Source of the DNA: Cryobacterium sp. GrIS_2_6
Lineage (GTDB): Bacteria > Actinomycetota > Actinomycetes > Actinomycetales > Microbacteriaceae
NCBI RefSeq assembly: GCF_035984545.1
Contig: NZ_JAXCHP010000001.1
Span: 3,534,001-3,598,000 of the forward strand
Direction: 5' to 3'
Length of the DNA stretch: 64,000 nucleotides
The stretch's first letter is position 1, and every line of letters starts with the position of its first letter. Under the pieces are notes generated by a model, which was not told the DNA's origin, ran no database searches, and saw only the letters and a program-made list of their open reading frames with translations. Shown in pieces: positions 18,303-26,496 of this stretch. The translations under genes were made by a program, and so were the position numbers.

Positions 18303-19586
18303 GTGAGCGACCAACCGAGACTCCGTTCCGCACGATCCCACAAGCTCAGCACCATCGCGCGGCACGGCCGGTTGAAGCACTCGAACCCGGTCGTCACCGT
18401 CGTCAAGTTCCTCGCAGCGGCCATGGCCGTCGTGCTCGTCAGCGGCGTCTCCGTCGCTGCCATCGCCACCCTTGACGTCGCATCGAGCGTGCAGCCCGGG
18501 GTGCACCTCGCCAACGAGACGAACGGCCCCGTCCCGCAGATCGGCGCCATCACCGGCGGCGTGAACCTCCTCATCGTCGGCAGCGACAGCCGCAAGGGCC
18601 AGGACCCGGCTTTCGGCCCGGAAGACTCCACGGGCGACCTCAACGACGTGACCATGCTCCTGCACATCTCGCAGGACCACACCAACGCCTCCGTAATCAG
18701 TTTCCCGCGCGACATGTTCGTGCCGATCCCGGCCTGCCCTGACCCGAGCGGTGGCACGTTCAATTCGATGAGCCGCCAGAAGATCAATACGACGCTCACC
18801 TACGGCGGGCTCGCCTGCACGGTGCTCACCGTCGAGAAGCTCACCGGCCTCACTATCCCCTTCGCCGCCGAGGTGCAGTTCAGCGGCGTGATGGCGATGT
18901 CCACCGCCGTCGGCGGCGTACCGGTCTGTGTCGCCGAGGAGATCCAGGACGAGTACACCGGCACCTTCCTCAAGCCCGGCATGCACACCCTCGAGGGTGT
19001 TGCGGCCTTGCAGTTCCTCCGTACCCGCCACGGTGTGGGCGACGGCAGCGACCTCACCCGGATCAACAATCAGCAGGTCTTCATGTCGGCCCTGGTTCGC
19101 ACGATCAAGAGCGCGAGCACGCTGTCGGACCCGCTCAAGGTGTACTCGCTCGCGAAGGCCGTGACCGCCAACATGAAGCTCTCCGACAGCCTCAACAACG
19201 TCTCCGTGATCGCGTCGATCGCCGTCGCGCTCAAGGACATCGACCTGAACCAGGTCGTATTCGTGCAGGTGCCCACGGGCGGCACGACCGGCGGAGTCCT
19301 GCCGCTCCAGCCCGACTTCAAGGATCTCTTCACCGCGGTCGCGGCCGACAAGGCGCTCAAACTCGGCGGCACGACGGGGCGTGGCGCGACGCTCGACCCG
19401 AGCTCGACTGCGACCCCGACGCCCGCCGCGACGACGGATGCTTCCGCGACGCCCGCTCCCACGGCATCCGCCGGTGCCACCCCTGCCCCAACCCCGACGG
19501 ACGCCACCACCCTGTCGCAGTCGGCGACCGGCCAGACCGCCGGGGAACTGACCTGCTCCGTCGGCCGCACCCTCAACAACCAGTAG
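18303..19586 (+). CDS. LytR-CpsA-Psr (LCP) family cell-wall glycopolymer transferase
   Basis: Membrane-anchored enzyme of 427 residues expected to attach wall glycopolymers to peptidoglycan at the outer face of the membrane. A basic cytoplasmic N-terminus is followed by one transmembrane helix (VVTVVKFLAAAMAVVLVSGVSV, about residues 30-51). The LCP domain shows NLLIVGSDSRKG, DVTMLLHISQDH, ISFPRDMFVPIP (the catalytic-Arg SxPRD motif), KINTTLTYGG and LQFLRTRHGVGDGSDLTRINNQQ. The C-terminal 60 residues are a Thr/Ala/Pro-rich wall-spanning tail. Start GTG 18303 is preceded by AAGGGA. It sits between two tRNA-Ser genes. Confidence 0.9.
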   Translation: MSDQPRLRSARSHKLSTIARHGRLKHSNPVVTVVKFLAAAMAVVLVSGVSVAAIATLDVASSVQPGVHLANETNGPVPQIGAITGGVNLLIVGSDSRKGQDPAFGPEDSTGDLNDVTMLLHISQDHTNASVISFPRDMFVPIPACPDPSGGTFNSMSRQKINTTLTYGGLACTVLTVEKLTGLTIPFAAEVQFSGVMAMSTAVGGVPVCVAEEIQDEYTGTFLKPGMHTLEGVAALQFLRTRHGVGDGSDLTRINNQQVFMSALVRTIKSASTLSDPLKVYSLAKAVTANMKLSDSLNNVSVIASIAVALKDIDLNQVVFVQVPTGGTTGGVLPLQPDFKDLFTAVAADKALKLGGTTGRGATLDPSSTATPTPAATTDASATPAPTASAGATPAPTPTDATTLSQSATGQTAGELTCSVGRTLNNQ

Positions 19587-19680
19587 GCGCGGGCCTTCGG
19601 GTACCAGTGCAAACGGATTCCGCCGGTACGGTTATGATTACACTCGTGTGTTTGCTCGGTGAATTCTGCGCAGGCGCCAA

Positions 19681-19771
19681 GGAGACGTCGCATAGTACGG
19701 CTTAGTGCACCACCCTGCTAAGGTGGAGTACCCTTCACGGGGTACCGTGGGTTCAAATCCCACCGTCTCCG
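19681..19771 (+). tRNA. tRNA-Ser (anticodon GCT)
   Basis: The acceptor stem GGAGACG (19681-19687) pairs with CGTCTCC (19764-19770), with G as discriminator. The anticodon stem CCACC/GGTGG (19710-19714, 19722-19726) frames GCT at 19717-19719. The variable arm is long (about 19727-19747) and the T-loop GTTCAAATCC is present. CCA is not encoded. TATGAT at 19633-19638 is a good -10 element. Confidence 0.95.
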
Positions 19772-19781
19772 CACGTGTCTT

Positions 19782-19823
19782 CCCCCTGCATCCCAGTGTT
19801 TTCAAGGGATGTGGGGGTTTTTT
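19782..19823 (+). terminator. Rho-independent terminator of the tRNA-Ser (GCT) gene
   Basis: CCCCC plus CATCCC (19782-19794) pair with GGGATG and GGGGG (19806-19817) across a small internal loop, followed by TTTTTT (19818-19823). This is the only classical U-tract terminator I find in the window. The following bases to 20018 hold no gene I can support. Confidence 0.85.
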
Positions 19824-20018
19824 CTAGGCCAAAATCCTCTCGTGGCAATACTTCGGCACCACTTGAGAACGTGGCGTCCTGATTCGGGAGGCGGCAACGC
19901 GTTCAAGCGGGCGTCGGACGTCACGGGCGCGTCAACAGGGCCAGGGGTGAAATTCAGCCCTGGCGCGATATGGATCCCGCGGCGACAATCCCGAGAATTC
20001 AGGCGGCAGATTGATGAA

Positions 20019-20492
20019 TCAGCGCGATCCACCTGCGTCGACTCGACGCAGTTGCGTACCCACGATCAGAAAGAAGGCACCGAGCCCGCCGGCGAAGGCG
20101 CTAACCCCGTAGGCGAGCACGGACGTCAGCAGCGAGGTGCGCAGCGATGTCCCTGTTGAAAGCGCCGCGCTCCGTTTGCGTAGCTCGACTGCCTCGTCGC
20201 TGGTCGCGTCAAGACCTCTCAGGGCCGCACTGATATCGGCGAATGTGCGCCCACCGGCTCCGTGCTCGGCATTGCTCTTAATGACGAGCGCCTCGACGTA
20301 GGCCGTCACCGGCCCCTGCACCGGCTTGCCCGCGAGAATGGGCGCATTGCCGGGCACTGTGATCTTTTCATCGCGTAGCTGCTTCGTCACCGTGAGCCAC
20401 GCACCTGCTCCGACCGCGACGAAAAGCGAACCGGCCGCAATGGTGAGACCTGCGATGCGCCGAAGGGCGAATGCAGTGGGCAATGACGACAT
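20019..20492 (-). CDS. Two-TM hypothetical membrane protein (family often mislabelled LigA)
   Basis: A 157-residue protein with one hydrophobic helix near the N-terminus (IAGLTIAAGSLFVAVGAGAWL) and another near the C-terminus (LTSVLAYGVSAFAGGLGAFFLIVG). Between them is an extracytoplasmic domain of about 75 residues containing LRDEKITVPGNAP and KPVQGPVTAYVEA. Actinobacterial proteins with this layout and the LRDEKITV signature are commonly named aromatic ring-opening dioxygenase LigA, but nothing here resembles a dioxygenase and no metal ligands are visible. Function is unknown. ATG 20492 has AAAGGA about seven bases upstream. Confidence 0.75.
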   Translation of the reverse strand: MSSLPTAFALRRIAGLTIAAGSLFVAVGAGAWLTVTKQLRDEKITVPGNAPILAGKPVQGPVTAYVEALVIKSNAEHGAGGRTFADISAALRGLDATSDEAVELRKRSAALSTGTSLRTSLLTSVLAYGVSAFAGGLGAFFLIVGTQLRRVDAGGSR

Positions 20493-20624
20493 CGATCATC
20501 CTTTCGTAAAGCGCAACACCCGAGTGTCACACAGTTCTGCACGCCGACTCCAGATGAAACTCGCTTGTGACGTGAGTCGATCCGATTCCACCGAGCCCGC
20601 CGCCCGTCCCTGCTGCGTTTTGGT

Positions 20625-20668
20625 TGAACCGGTTAACGTTCCACGCTCGCCGACCACGGCCATAGGCT
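20625..20668 (+). promoter_or_regulatory. Possible operator and -10 box upstream of pgi
   Basis: The 20493-20739 gap holds an imperfect CG-centred palindrome TGAACCGGTTAA (20625-20636), similar in style to LacI-family sites, and a TAGGCT -10-like box at 20663-20668. No clear -35 box is seen. The reading is tentative, and no other feature is apparent in the gap. Confidence 0.3.
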
Positions 20669-20739
20669 GGTAAGCGGTCCGCCTCGCTGAACTGCGGGAG
20701 TCGCGGGCGGTTTGCTGATCCATTGTCCAGGAGGAATCC

Positions 20740-22467
20740 ATGACCGAATTCGCCCCCGTTGATCCCACGTCCACCGACGCTTGGAGTCAGCTCGCCGGCA
20801 TCGCCGAGGGATTCTCGCCTGATCTTCGCGAATGGTTCGACACCGACCCCGGCCGCGCCGGTCGGTACACCTTTCAGGCAGGCGACCTCACCGTCGACCT
20901 GTCGAAGAACCTCCTGACCGAAGAGATCCTGGCCCACCTCCTGCAGCTCGCGAAGGACGTCGACGTCTCAGGCCGGTTCAACGCCATGATCACCGGCGAG
21001 CACATCAACGTCACCGAAGACCGTGCGGTTCTCCACACGGCGCTCCGCCGCCCGAAGAATGGCGCACACCTCGTGCCGCCAACCGGCTTCCTCGTCGACG
21101 GTGCGGATGTCGACGCCGACGTCCACGCCACACTCGACAAGGTCTACGCATTCGCCGACAAGGTGAGGTCCGGTGCGTGGACAGGTATAACGGGCAAGGC
21201 AATTAAGACCGTCGTCAACATCGGGATCGGCGGTTCCGATCTCGGTCCCGTCATGGTCTACGAAGCGTTGAAACCGTATGTTCAGGTGGGCCTCGAGTGC
21301 CGCTTCGTCTCGAACATCGACCCGACGGATGTCTACGAGAAGACCGCGAACCTGGACCCGGAGACCACCCTTTTCATTGTCGCGTCCAAAACGTTCGGCA
21401 CCCTCGAGACCCTCACGAACGCCCGGTTGGCACGCGAGTGGCTCTGGAACCGGCTGCTCGACTCCGGCGCCATCGAGGACACTGACGCCGCCCGTGCTGC
21501 GGCCGTTGCCAAGCACTTCGTCGCTGTGTCGACCGCCCTCGACAAGGTCGCCGCATTCGGCATCGACCCCGAGAATGCCTTTGGATTCTGGGACTGGGTG
21601 GGCGGTCGTTTCTCGATCGACTCCGCTATCGGCACGTCCGTGGTCGTTGCGATCGGCCCGGACAACTGGCGTGGATTCCTGTCCGGTTTCCACGCCATCG
21701 ACGAGCACATGCGCACGGCGCCCCTCGAGCAGAACGTCCCGGTCCTGATGGGTCTTCTCAACGTCTGGTACTCCAACTTCCTCAAGTCCCAGAGCCACGC
21801 GGTGTTGCCCTATGCGCAGTATCTCCACCGCTTCCCGGCGTACCTCCAGCAGCTCACGATGGAATCGAACGGAAAGAGCGTCCGCTGGGACGGGACAAGC
21901 GTCACGACCGACACCGGTGAGATCTTCTGGGGCGAACCGGGCACGAACGGACAGCACGCCTTCTACCAGCTCATCCACCAGGGCACGCGCCTGGTCCCCG
22001 CGGACTTCATCGCGGTCGCGAATCCCGCCCACCCGTTGAAGGATGAGACGGGCGACGGCGCCGCCGTCGAGCCAGGACAGGACGTCCACGGGCTGTTCAT
22101 GGCGAACTTCTTCGCCCAGACCAAGGCGCTCGCCTTCGGGAAGACGGCCGCCGAGGTGCGTGCCGAAGGCACCGATGAGTCCGTGGTGCCGGCCCGCTCG
22201 TTCCGCGGGAACCGTCCGACCACGTCGATCCTCGCGCCGGCCCTCACGCCGAGCGTCGTCGGCCAGCTCATCGCGCTGTACGAACACATCGTGTTCACCG
22301 AAGGCACGATCTGGGGCATCGACTCGTTCGACCAGTGGGGCGTCGAACTGGGAAAGCAGCTTGCGCTTCAGGTCGCTCCCGCCGTCGACGGGGATGCGGA
22401 CGCACTCGCATCCCAGGACTCCTCGACGAAGGCCCTGATCTCGAAGTACCTCGAGCTGCGCAACTGA
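20740..22467 (+). CDS. pgi: Glucose-6-phosphate isomerase
   Basis: Interconverts glucose-6-phosphate and fructose-6-phosphate in glycolysis and gluconeogenesis. The 575-residue length fits the long form of the enzyme. Recognisable segments are [18 protein letters not shown] (about residues 164-181, phosphate binding), [41 protein letters not shown] (PGI signature 1 region), [18 protein letters not shown] containing the catalytic His, and [13 protein letters not shown] (signature 2). AGGAGG lies a few bases before ATG 20740. A GC hairpin follows the stop. Monocistronic by context. Confidence 0.97.
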   Translation: MTEFAPVDPTSTDAWSQLAGIAEGFSPDLREWFDTDPGRAGRYTFQAGDLTVDLSKNLLTEEILAHLLQLAKDVDVSGRFNAMITGEHINVTEDRAVLHTALRRPKNGAHLVPPTGFLVDGADVDADVHATLDKVYAFADKVRSGAWTGITGKAIKTVVNIGIGGSDLGPVMVYEALKPYVQVGLECRFVSNIDPTDVYEKTANLDPETTLFIVASKTFGTLETLTNARLAREWLWNRLLDSGAIEDTDAARAAAVAKHFVAVSTALDKVAAFGIDPENAFGFWDWVGGRFSIDSAIGTSVVVAIGPDNWRGFLSGFHAIDEHMRTAPLEQNVPVLMGLLNVWYSNFLKSQSHAVLPYAQYLHRFPAYLQQLTMESNGKSVRWDGTSVTTDTGEIFWGEPGTNGQHAFYQLIHQGTRLVPADFIAVANPAHPLKDETGDGAAVEPGQDVHGLFMANFFAQTKALAFGKTAAEVRAEGTDESVVPARSFRGNRPTTSILAPALTPSVVGQLIALYEHIVFTEGTIWGIDSFDQWGVELGKQLALQVAPAVDGDADALASQDSSTKALISKYLELRN

Positions 22468-22474
22468 CGCCGAA

Positions 22475-22512
22475 CGGCGGATCCATCGGTTCCCACTCCG
22501 ACGGATCCGCCG
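22475..22512. terminator. Hairpin between convergent pgi and tetR-type genes
   Basis: CGGCGGATCC (22475-22484) pairs perfectly with GGATCCGCCG (22503-22512), with extra inner pairing (CGG/CCG). No U-tract follows. Position between two converging genes suggests a two-way terminator. Confidence 0.6.
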
Positions 22513-22520
22513 AGAGGTCC

Positions 22521-23072
22521 TTAGCGCTGAATCACTGCGGCGACAGCCGCGCTGAGTTCTGCGCGGTGGTCGCGCAGGCGCTGCACTGACCACTGCCCAT
22601 CCCCGGCCAGAACGCGCAGAGCGGGCGCTGCCATGAACCACGAGGTGACGAGACCCAGGACCAGGGCGAGGGTGTCGGCCGGATGGCCGTCGCCCGCGCT
22701 GGCCAGGCTCGCGACCTTCCGTGCGTAGGCGTCGATCTCGGCCCGGCTCGACTCGGCCCTCTCGAGCTGCGCCCACGCGGCAAGGCGCCCGAACAGGGGA
22801 TTCGCAACGAGGAAGTCGAACAGGGCGCCCGCGTATTCCGTCAGATTCCGGGGATCGAACGGGACCTGGTGCTCGAGTTCCTCGAGCGATCTGGCGATGA
22901 CGACGTCGAAAAGCTCTTCCTTGGGTCCGAAGTGAACGTAGATCGAGCGCTTGTTCGCGGCCGCCGCAGCGGCGATTCGATCCACTCGCGCACCCGCGAG
23001 GCCATACGTGGCGAACTCCGTGTGGGCGGCAGCGAGGATCCGCCGTTTCGTGTCTGTCGCATCGGGGGGCAT
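22521..23072 (-). CDS. TetR-family transcriptional regulator
   Basis: A 183-residue TetR/AcrR repressor. The DNA-binding domain reads TKRRILAAAHTEFATYGLAGARVDRIAAAAAANKRSIYVHFGPKEELFDVVI (about residues 8-59), the canonical TetR helix-turn-helix with the YxHFxxKEEL segment. The C-terminal ligand domain (ending VQRLRDHRAELSAAVAAVIQR) is of the common TetR_C type. It is divergent from an SDR gene, and the short space between them carries a TAACTA-N2-TAGTTA palindrome next to the SDR -35 box. It therefore most likely represses that SDR and perhaps itself. The inducer is unknown. Confidence 0.9.
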   Translation of the reverse strand: MPPDATDTKRRILAAAHTEFATYGLAGARVDRIAAAAAANKRSIYVHFGPKEELFDVVIARSLEELEHQVPFDPRNLTEYAGALFDFLVANPLFGRLAAWAQLERAESSRAEIDAYARKVASLASAGDGHPADTLALVLGLVTSWFMAAPALRVLAGDGQWSVQRLRDHRAELSAAVAAVIQR

Positions 23073-23093
23073 GGATCCAGTGTAGATCGATAG

Positions 23094-23136
23094 TAACTAT
23101 TTAGTTATTGACAATCAGATCGCTGTGTGCGAATCT
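23094..23136 (+). promoter_or_regulatory. SDR promoter with overlapping TetR-type operator
   Basis: A perfect palindrome TAACTA-TT-TAGTTA (23094-23107) directly abuts the -35 box TTGACA (23108-23113). The -10 box GAATCT (23131-23136) follows with a 17-base spacer. A second TAGTTA with an imperfect partner lies at 23141-23157. The AT-rich palindrome is placed to block both divergent promoters. Confidence 0.65.
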
Positions 23137-23178
23137 TTGTAATTATCCAGTTAGTTACCTTAGAGAGGAACACACGCC

Positions 23179-24006
23179 ATGACATCGAAAGTCGCGCTCG
23201 TCACCGGGGCATCGTCGGGAATCGGGGAGGCCACGGCTCGTGAGTTTCTCGAAAAGGGCTACATCGTCTACGCCGCGGCGCGACGGACCGAGCGGATGGC
23301 CGACCTCGGTCAAGCGGGCGCTCGCACCATCGAGCTGGACGTGACCGACGACGCCTCGCTCACGGCCGCCGTCGATCGCATCATCGGGGAAGCCGGCCGT
23401 GTCGACGTCCTCGTCAACAACGCCGGTTACGGGTCGTTCGGCGCTCTCGAAGACGTCTCTCTCGACGAGGCGCGGGCGCAGTTCGACGTGAACATCTTCG
23501 GACTCGCGCGCCTGACGCAGCTCGTCCTGCCCCACATGCGTGAGCAGAAGGACGGCTATGTCGTCAATATCTCTTCGGTCGGCGGCAAGATCTGGGAGCC
23601 GCTCGGTAGCTGGTACCACGCGACCAAGTTCGCCGTCGAAGGGCTCAGCAACAGCCTGCGGGTCGAGGTGGCCCGTTTCGGCATCAAGGTCGTCATCATC
23701 GAACCGGGCGTCATCCGGAGCGAGTGGAGCGACATCTCTGCAGACCACCTTGAGGCGACAAGCACCGGCACCGCATACAGCGACCAGGCCGCCGGCGTTG
23801 CACGGGCGCTGCGCGGAGCGAACAACCAGCGACTCGCCTCCGAACCCCAGGTCGTCGCGACGGCGATCGGCAAGGCCGTCAGCAGCAGGCGACCGCGCAC
23901 CCGTTACGCGGTCGGCGGAGGGGCAGGATTCATCCTCTTCGTGCAGCGCCTGCTCACCGATCGCGGTTTCGACCGCTTCATCGCACGCACCATCGGTGCT
24001 GCCTGA
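23179..24006 (+). CDS. Short-chain dehydrogenase/reductase controlled by TetR
   Basis: Classical SDR of 275 residues. The NAD(P) motif is VTGASSGIGEATAREF (residues about 8-23), with Arg-rich AARRTER after strand 2, which favours NADP. NNAGYGSFG (about 84-92) and the active-site YHATK follow Ser in NISSVGGK. The C-terminal extension beyond residue 230 is hydrophobic (GGGAGFILFVQRLLTDRGF), as in oxidoreductases of the DltE/retinol-dehydrogenase-like group. The substrate is unknown. GAGAGGAA precedes ATG 23179. Its downstream end was once about 40 bases from arr, before two insertion sequences entered. Confidence 0.88.
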   Translation: MTSKVALVTGASSGIGEATAREFLEKGYIVYAAARRTERMADLGQAGARTIELDVTDDASLTAAVDRIIGEAGRVDVLVNNAGYGSFGALEDVSLDEARAQFDVNIFGLARLTQLVLPHMREQKDGYVVNISSVGGKIWEPLGSWYHATKFAVEGLSNSLRVEVARFGIKVVIIEPGVIRSEWSDISADHLEATSTGTAYSDQAAGVARALRGANNQRLASEPQVVATAIGKAVSSRRPRTRYAVGGGAGFILFVQRLLTDRGFDRFIARTIGAA

Positions 24007-24028
24007 CTCGATCCCCGGCCGCTCCTCA

Positions 24029-25453
24029 GGGTTACGTCCCGGTGAGTGGTGTGGTTTCCCACTCTTGAGCGTTGCTTCGTCAACGTAAAGAGCCACCGTG
24101 GGATGGTCAGTGAGTACCGACTAAAGCAACTCACAAAGGACACCACACGATGGCTCTAAACCAGTCTGCCCTGCTCGACCTCCTCGGAGAACTCAAACTC
24201 ACCGACGTCACCGACCGAATCCGCGTCGCGACCGAAACTCTCTACCAAGAACTCATCGACGCGGAAGCGACCGCGTTCATCGGCGCCGCCCCATTCGAAC
24301 GCTCCGGCGACCGCACCACCCACCGCAACGGCACCCGAGCGCGCACCCTCAGCACGACCGCCGGGGACCTCGACCTGAAGATCCCGAAGCTGCGCGCCGG
24401 GTCCTTCTTCCCGGCCCTGCTCGAGCGTCGCCGGCGGGTGGACCAAGCCCTGTTCGCGGTCGTGATGGAGGCCTACGTCCACGGCGTCTCGACCCGGAAA
24501 GTCGACGACCTGGTCAAGGCCCTCGGCGCGGACACCGGGATCTCCAAGTCGGAAGTGTCCCGGATCTGCGCGGGCCTGGACGCTGAGGTGGCCGAGTTCC
24601 GCGACCGCACCCTCGCCGCGCAGGACTTCCCCTACGTGTTCCTCGACGCCACCTACTGCAAGGCCCGCGTCGGCCACCGGATCGTGTCCCAGGCCATCGT
24701 CGTCGCGGTCGGGGTGGCCGCTGACGGACGCCGGGAAGTCCTCGGCTTCGACGTCGGTGACAGCGAGAACGAGGGCTTCTGGACGTCGTTCCTGCGATCG
24801 CTCAAGACCCGCGGGCTCGACGGGGTCAAGCTAGTCATGTCTGACGCGCACACCGGCCTGAAGAAGGCCATCGGCACCGTGTTCCAGGGCGCCGGCTGGC
24901 AGAGATGCCGGGTGCACTTCATGCGCAACGTGCTCGCGGTGATCCCGAAGGGATCCCAGGACATGGTCGCCTCGATCATCCGCACCATCTTCGCCCAGCC
25001 CGACCGTGAGCACATCGAGAAGCAGTTCCTCGAGGTCACGACGATGCTCAGCCGCTCGCACCCGAAGGTCGCGGCGATGCTCGTCGACGCGCAACCCGAC
25101 CTACTCGCCTTCGCCGCGTTCCCGCGGCGGCACTGGCGCCAGATCTGGTCCACGAACCCGCTCGAACGAGTGAACAAGGAGATCAAACGCCGCACCGACG
25201 TCGTCGGAGTGTTCCCCAACGCTGCCGCCCTGCTGCGCCTGGCCGGGTCGGTCTTGATCGAGCAGCATGACGAGTGGGAGGCCGGCGAACGACGCTACTT
25301 CTCCGAAGCATCCATGCTCGAGCTGGTTACCATGAACAACCCCATCGAGGTCATCGACGAGGCGGTGATCCTCCCCGAACTCGCCGCCGCCTAAGCTAGA
25401 ACAACTGACCCGCATGGTGTTGAGAAACTCCACCACTCAGCGGGACGTGACCC
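24029..25453 (+). mobile_element. IS256-family insertion sequence, apparently complete
   Basis: A 1,425-bp element. The left end begins GGGTTACGTCCCGGTGAGTG at 24029, and the right end reads, on the reverse strand, GGGTCACGTCCCGCTGAGTG ending at 25453. The inverted repeats extend about 32 bases with several mismatches. The element is flanked by identical TCCTCA at 24023-24028 and 25454-25459, a probable target duplication. IS256 elements usually duplicate 8-9 bp, so six is short and may have decayed. It carries one intact transposase gene and lies in the SDR-arr intergenic space. Confidence 0.88.
24150..25394 (+). CDS. IS256-family transposase (mutator type)
   Basis: A full-length 414-residue DDE transposase. 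The DDE residues are visible as YVFLDATYCKARVG (first Asp, near residue 170), KLVMSDAHTGLKKAI (second Asp, near 232) and NPLERVNKEIKRRTDVVGVFPN (Glu, near 345). The C(2)H-like CRVHFMRN segment before the Glu is typical of the family. The N-terminal region includes RTTHRNGTRARTLSTTAGDL, the domain that binds the ends. AAAGGA precedes ATG 24150. The frame is uninterrupted, so the element may be active. Confidence 0.95.
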   Translation: MALNQSALLDLLGELKLTDVTDRIRVATETLYQELIDAEATAFIGAAPFERSGDRTTHRNGTRARTLSTTAGDLDLKIPKLRAGSFFPALLERRRRVDQALFAVVMEAYVHGVSTRKVDDLVKALGADTGISKSEVSRICAGLDAEVAEFRDRTLAAQDFPYVFLDATYCKARVGHRIVSQAIVVAVGVAADGRREVLGFDVGDSENEGFWTSFLRSLKTRGLDGVKLVMSDAHTGLKKAIGTVFQGAGWQRCRVHFMRNVLAVIPKGSQDMVASIIRTIFAQPDREHIEKQFLEVTTMLSRSHPKVAAMLVDAQPDLLAFAAFPRRHWRQIWSTNPLERVNKEIKRRTDVVGVFPNAAALLRLAGSVLIEQHDEWEAGERRYFSEASMLELVTMNNPIEVIDEAVILPELAAA

Positions 25454-25561
25454 TCCTCAGCACTGGACGCTCCTAGATGAGTGAGTCCTAATCGATTGGC
25501 TTGGATGGCGCCCGGTTAGTCGAATCTGACTTCCCCCGCGTGGACGCTGTTAATCGAAGGT

Positions 25562-25607
25562 GGAGGGTGTTAAACCCTGTTTGTGAAGACAGATCTAAAC
25601 ACCCTCC
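25562..25607 (+). promoter_or_regulatory. Hairpin enclosing the IS982 transposase start codon
   Basis: GGAGGGTGTT (25562-25571) and AACACCCTCC (25598-25607) are perfect complements separated by 26 bases that contain the GTG start at 25583. In a transcript reading in from outside the element, the start would be caught in the loop, a known way for insertion sequences to silence read-through expression. The function is inferred. Confidence 0.5.
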
Positions 25608-26485
25608 TGACCACACTGTACGTCCATCTAGACGATCGGATCATCCCCGCGCTGGGGTTCTCCAGACAAGGCCGGCCCGGGCGACCACCGGCCCTGACCG
25701 ACATCGAGCTGCTCTGCCTCGTCGTCGCCCAACACCTGCTCGGCATCGCATCGGACCGCAAATGGATCCGCTACGCGAGTAAGCATCTGAAAGGCATGTT
25801 CCCGAACCTGCCCCAACAATCCGGGTGGGGCAAACGCGTCCGCCAAGCCACCGGTCTGCTCTCTGCTGTGATCACCGAACTCGCCCGGGATACCCCGTCC
25901 TGGGACGAGATCACCCGGCTGATTGACTCCACCCCGGTGCCCTGCGGCAAGTCCCGCGAGACCGTGAAACGCTCCGACTTGGCCGGACACGCCGGCTACG
26001 GATACTGCGCTTCCCACTCCCGCTACTTCTGGGGATTCCGCCTCTACCTCATCTGCACCCCAGGCGGAATGCCCGTCATCTGGGGCCTGGCCAACCCGAA
26101 GATCGGCGAACGCGAAGCCGCTCAGGCGATGCTCCGCCACGACCGCCACCTGATCCAATTGGGCCAAATCATCATCGGCGACAAAGGCTTCGCCGGGCGC
26201 GAGTTCGAAGGATTCATCACCGACGAACTCGGCGCACACCTAATCCGCCCCGACCGCAAAGACGAGAAGAAACGCTTCGGGAAACTCGGCGGCATCCGCC
26301 AATGGGTCGAGTCCGTCTTCGACACCCTCAAAGGCCAACTCACCCTCGAAGAACACGGCGGACGCACCATCCCCGGCGTCTACTCCCGCGTCGCAGGCCG
26401 ACTACTCGCCCTCGCAGCCGGAATCTGGCACAACTGGCTCCTCGGAACCCCCAACAAACGATCCCTCATCGCCTACGACCATTAG
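25583..26485 (+). CDS. IS982-family transposase
   Basis: An intact 300-residue DDE transposase with the IS982 layout. The N-terminal part has LTDIELLCLVVAQHLLGI (about residues 38-55). The catalytic core shows RLIDSTPVPCGKSRETVKRSDLAG (first Asp), IIIGDKGFAGREFE (second Asp) and GGIRQWVESVFDTLKGQLTLEEHGGR (Glu). The C-terminus RLLALAAGIWHNWLLG is diagnostic of the family. GTG 25583 has no obvious Shine-Dalgarno and lies inside a start-enclosing hairpin, in line with low translation. No frameshift is visible. Confidence 0.93.
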   Translation: MKTDLNTLLTTLYVHLDDRIIPALGFSRQGRPGRPPALTDIELLCLVVAQHLLGIASDRKWIRYASKHLKGMFPNLPQQSGWGKRVRQATGLLSAVITELARDTPSWDEITRLIDSTPVPCGKSRETVKRSDLAGHAGYGYCASHSRYFWGFRLYLICTPGGMPVIWGLANPKIGEREAAQAMLRHDRHLIQLGQIIIGDKGFAGREFEGFITDELGAHLIRPDRKDEKKRFGKLGGIRQWVESVFDTLKGQLTLEEHGGRTIPGVYSRVAGRLLALAAGIWHNWLLGTPNKRSLIAYDH

Positions 26486-26496
26486 GACTCACTCAT

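Noticed and set aside
18177..19823. tRNA-Ser genes as attachment site for an integrated element
   Set aside because: No integrase gene and no repeated tRNA 3' end is seen nearby.
20019..20492. Annotation as aromatic ring-opening dioxygenase LigA
   Set aside because: The protein is a two-helix membrane protein without metal ligands. The name is a propagated error in this family.
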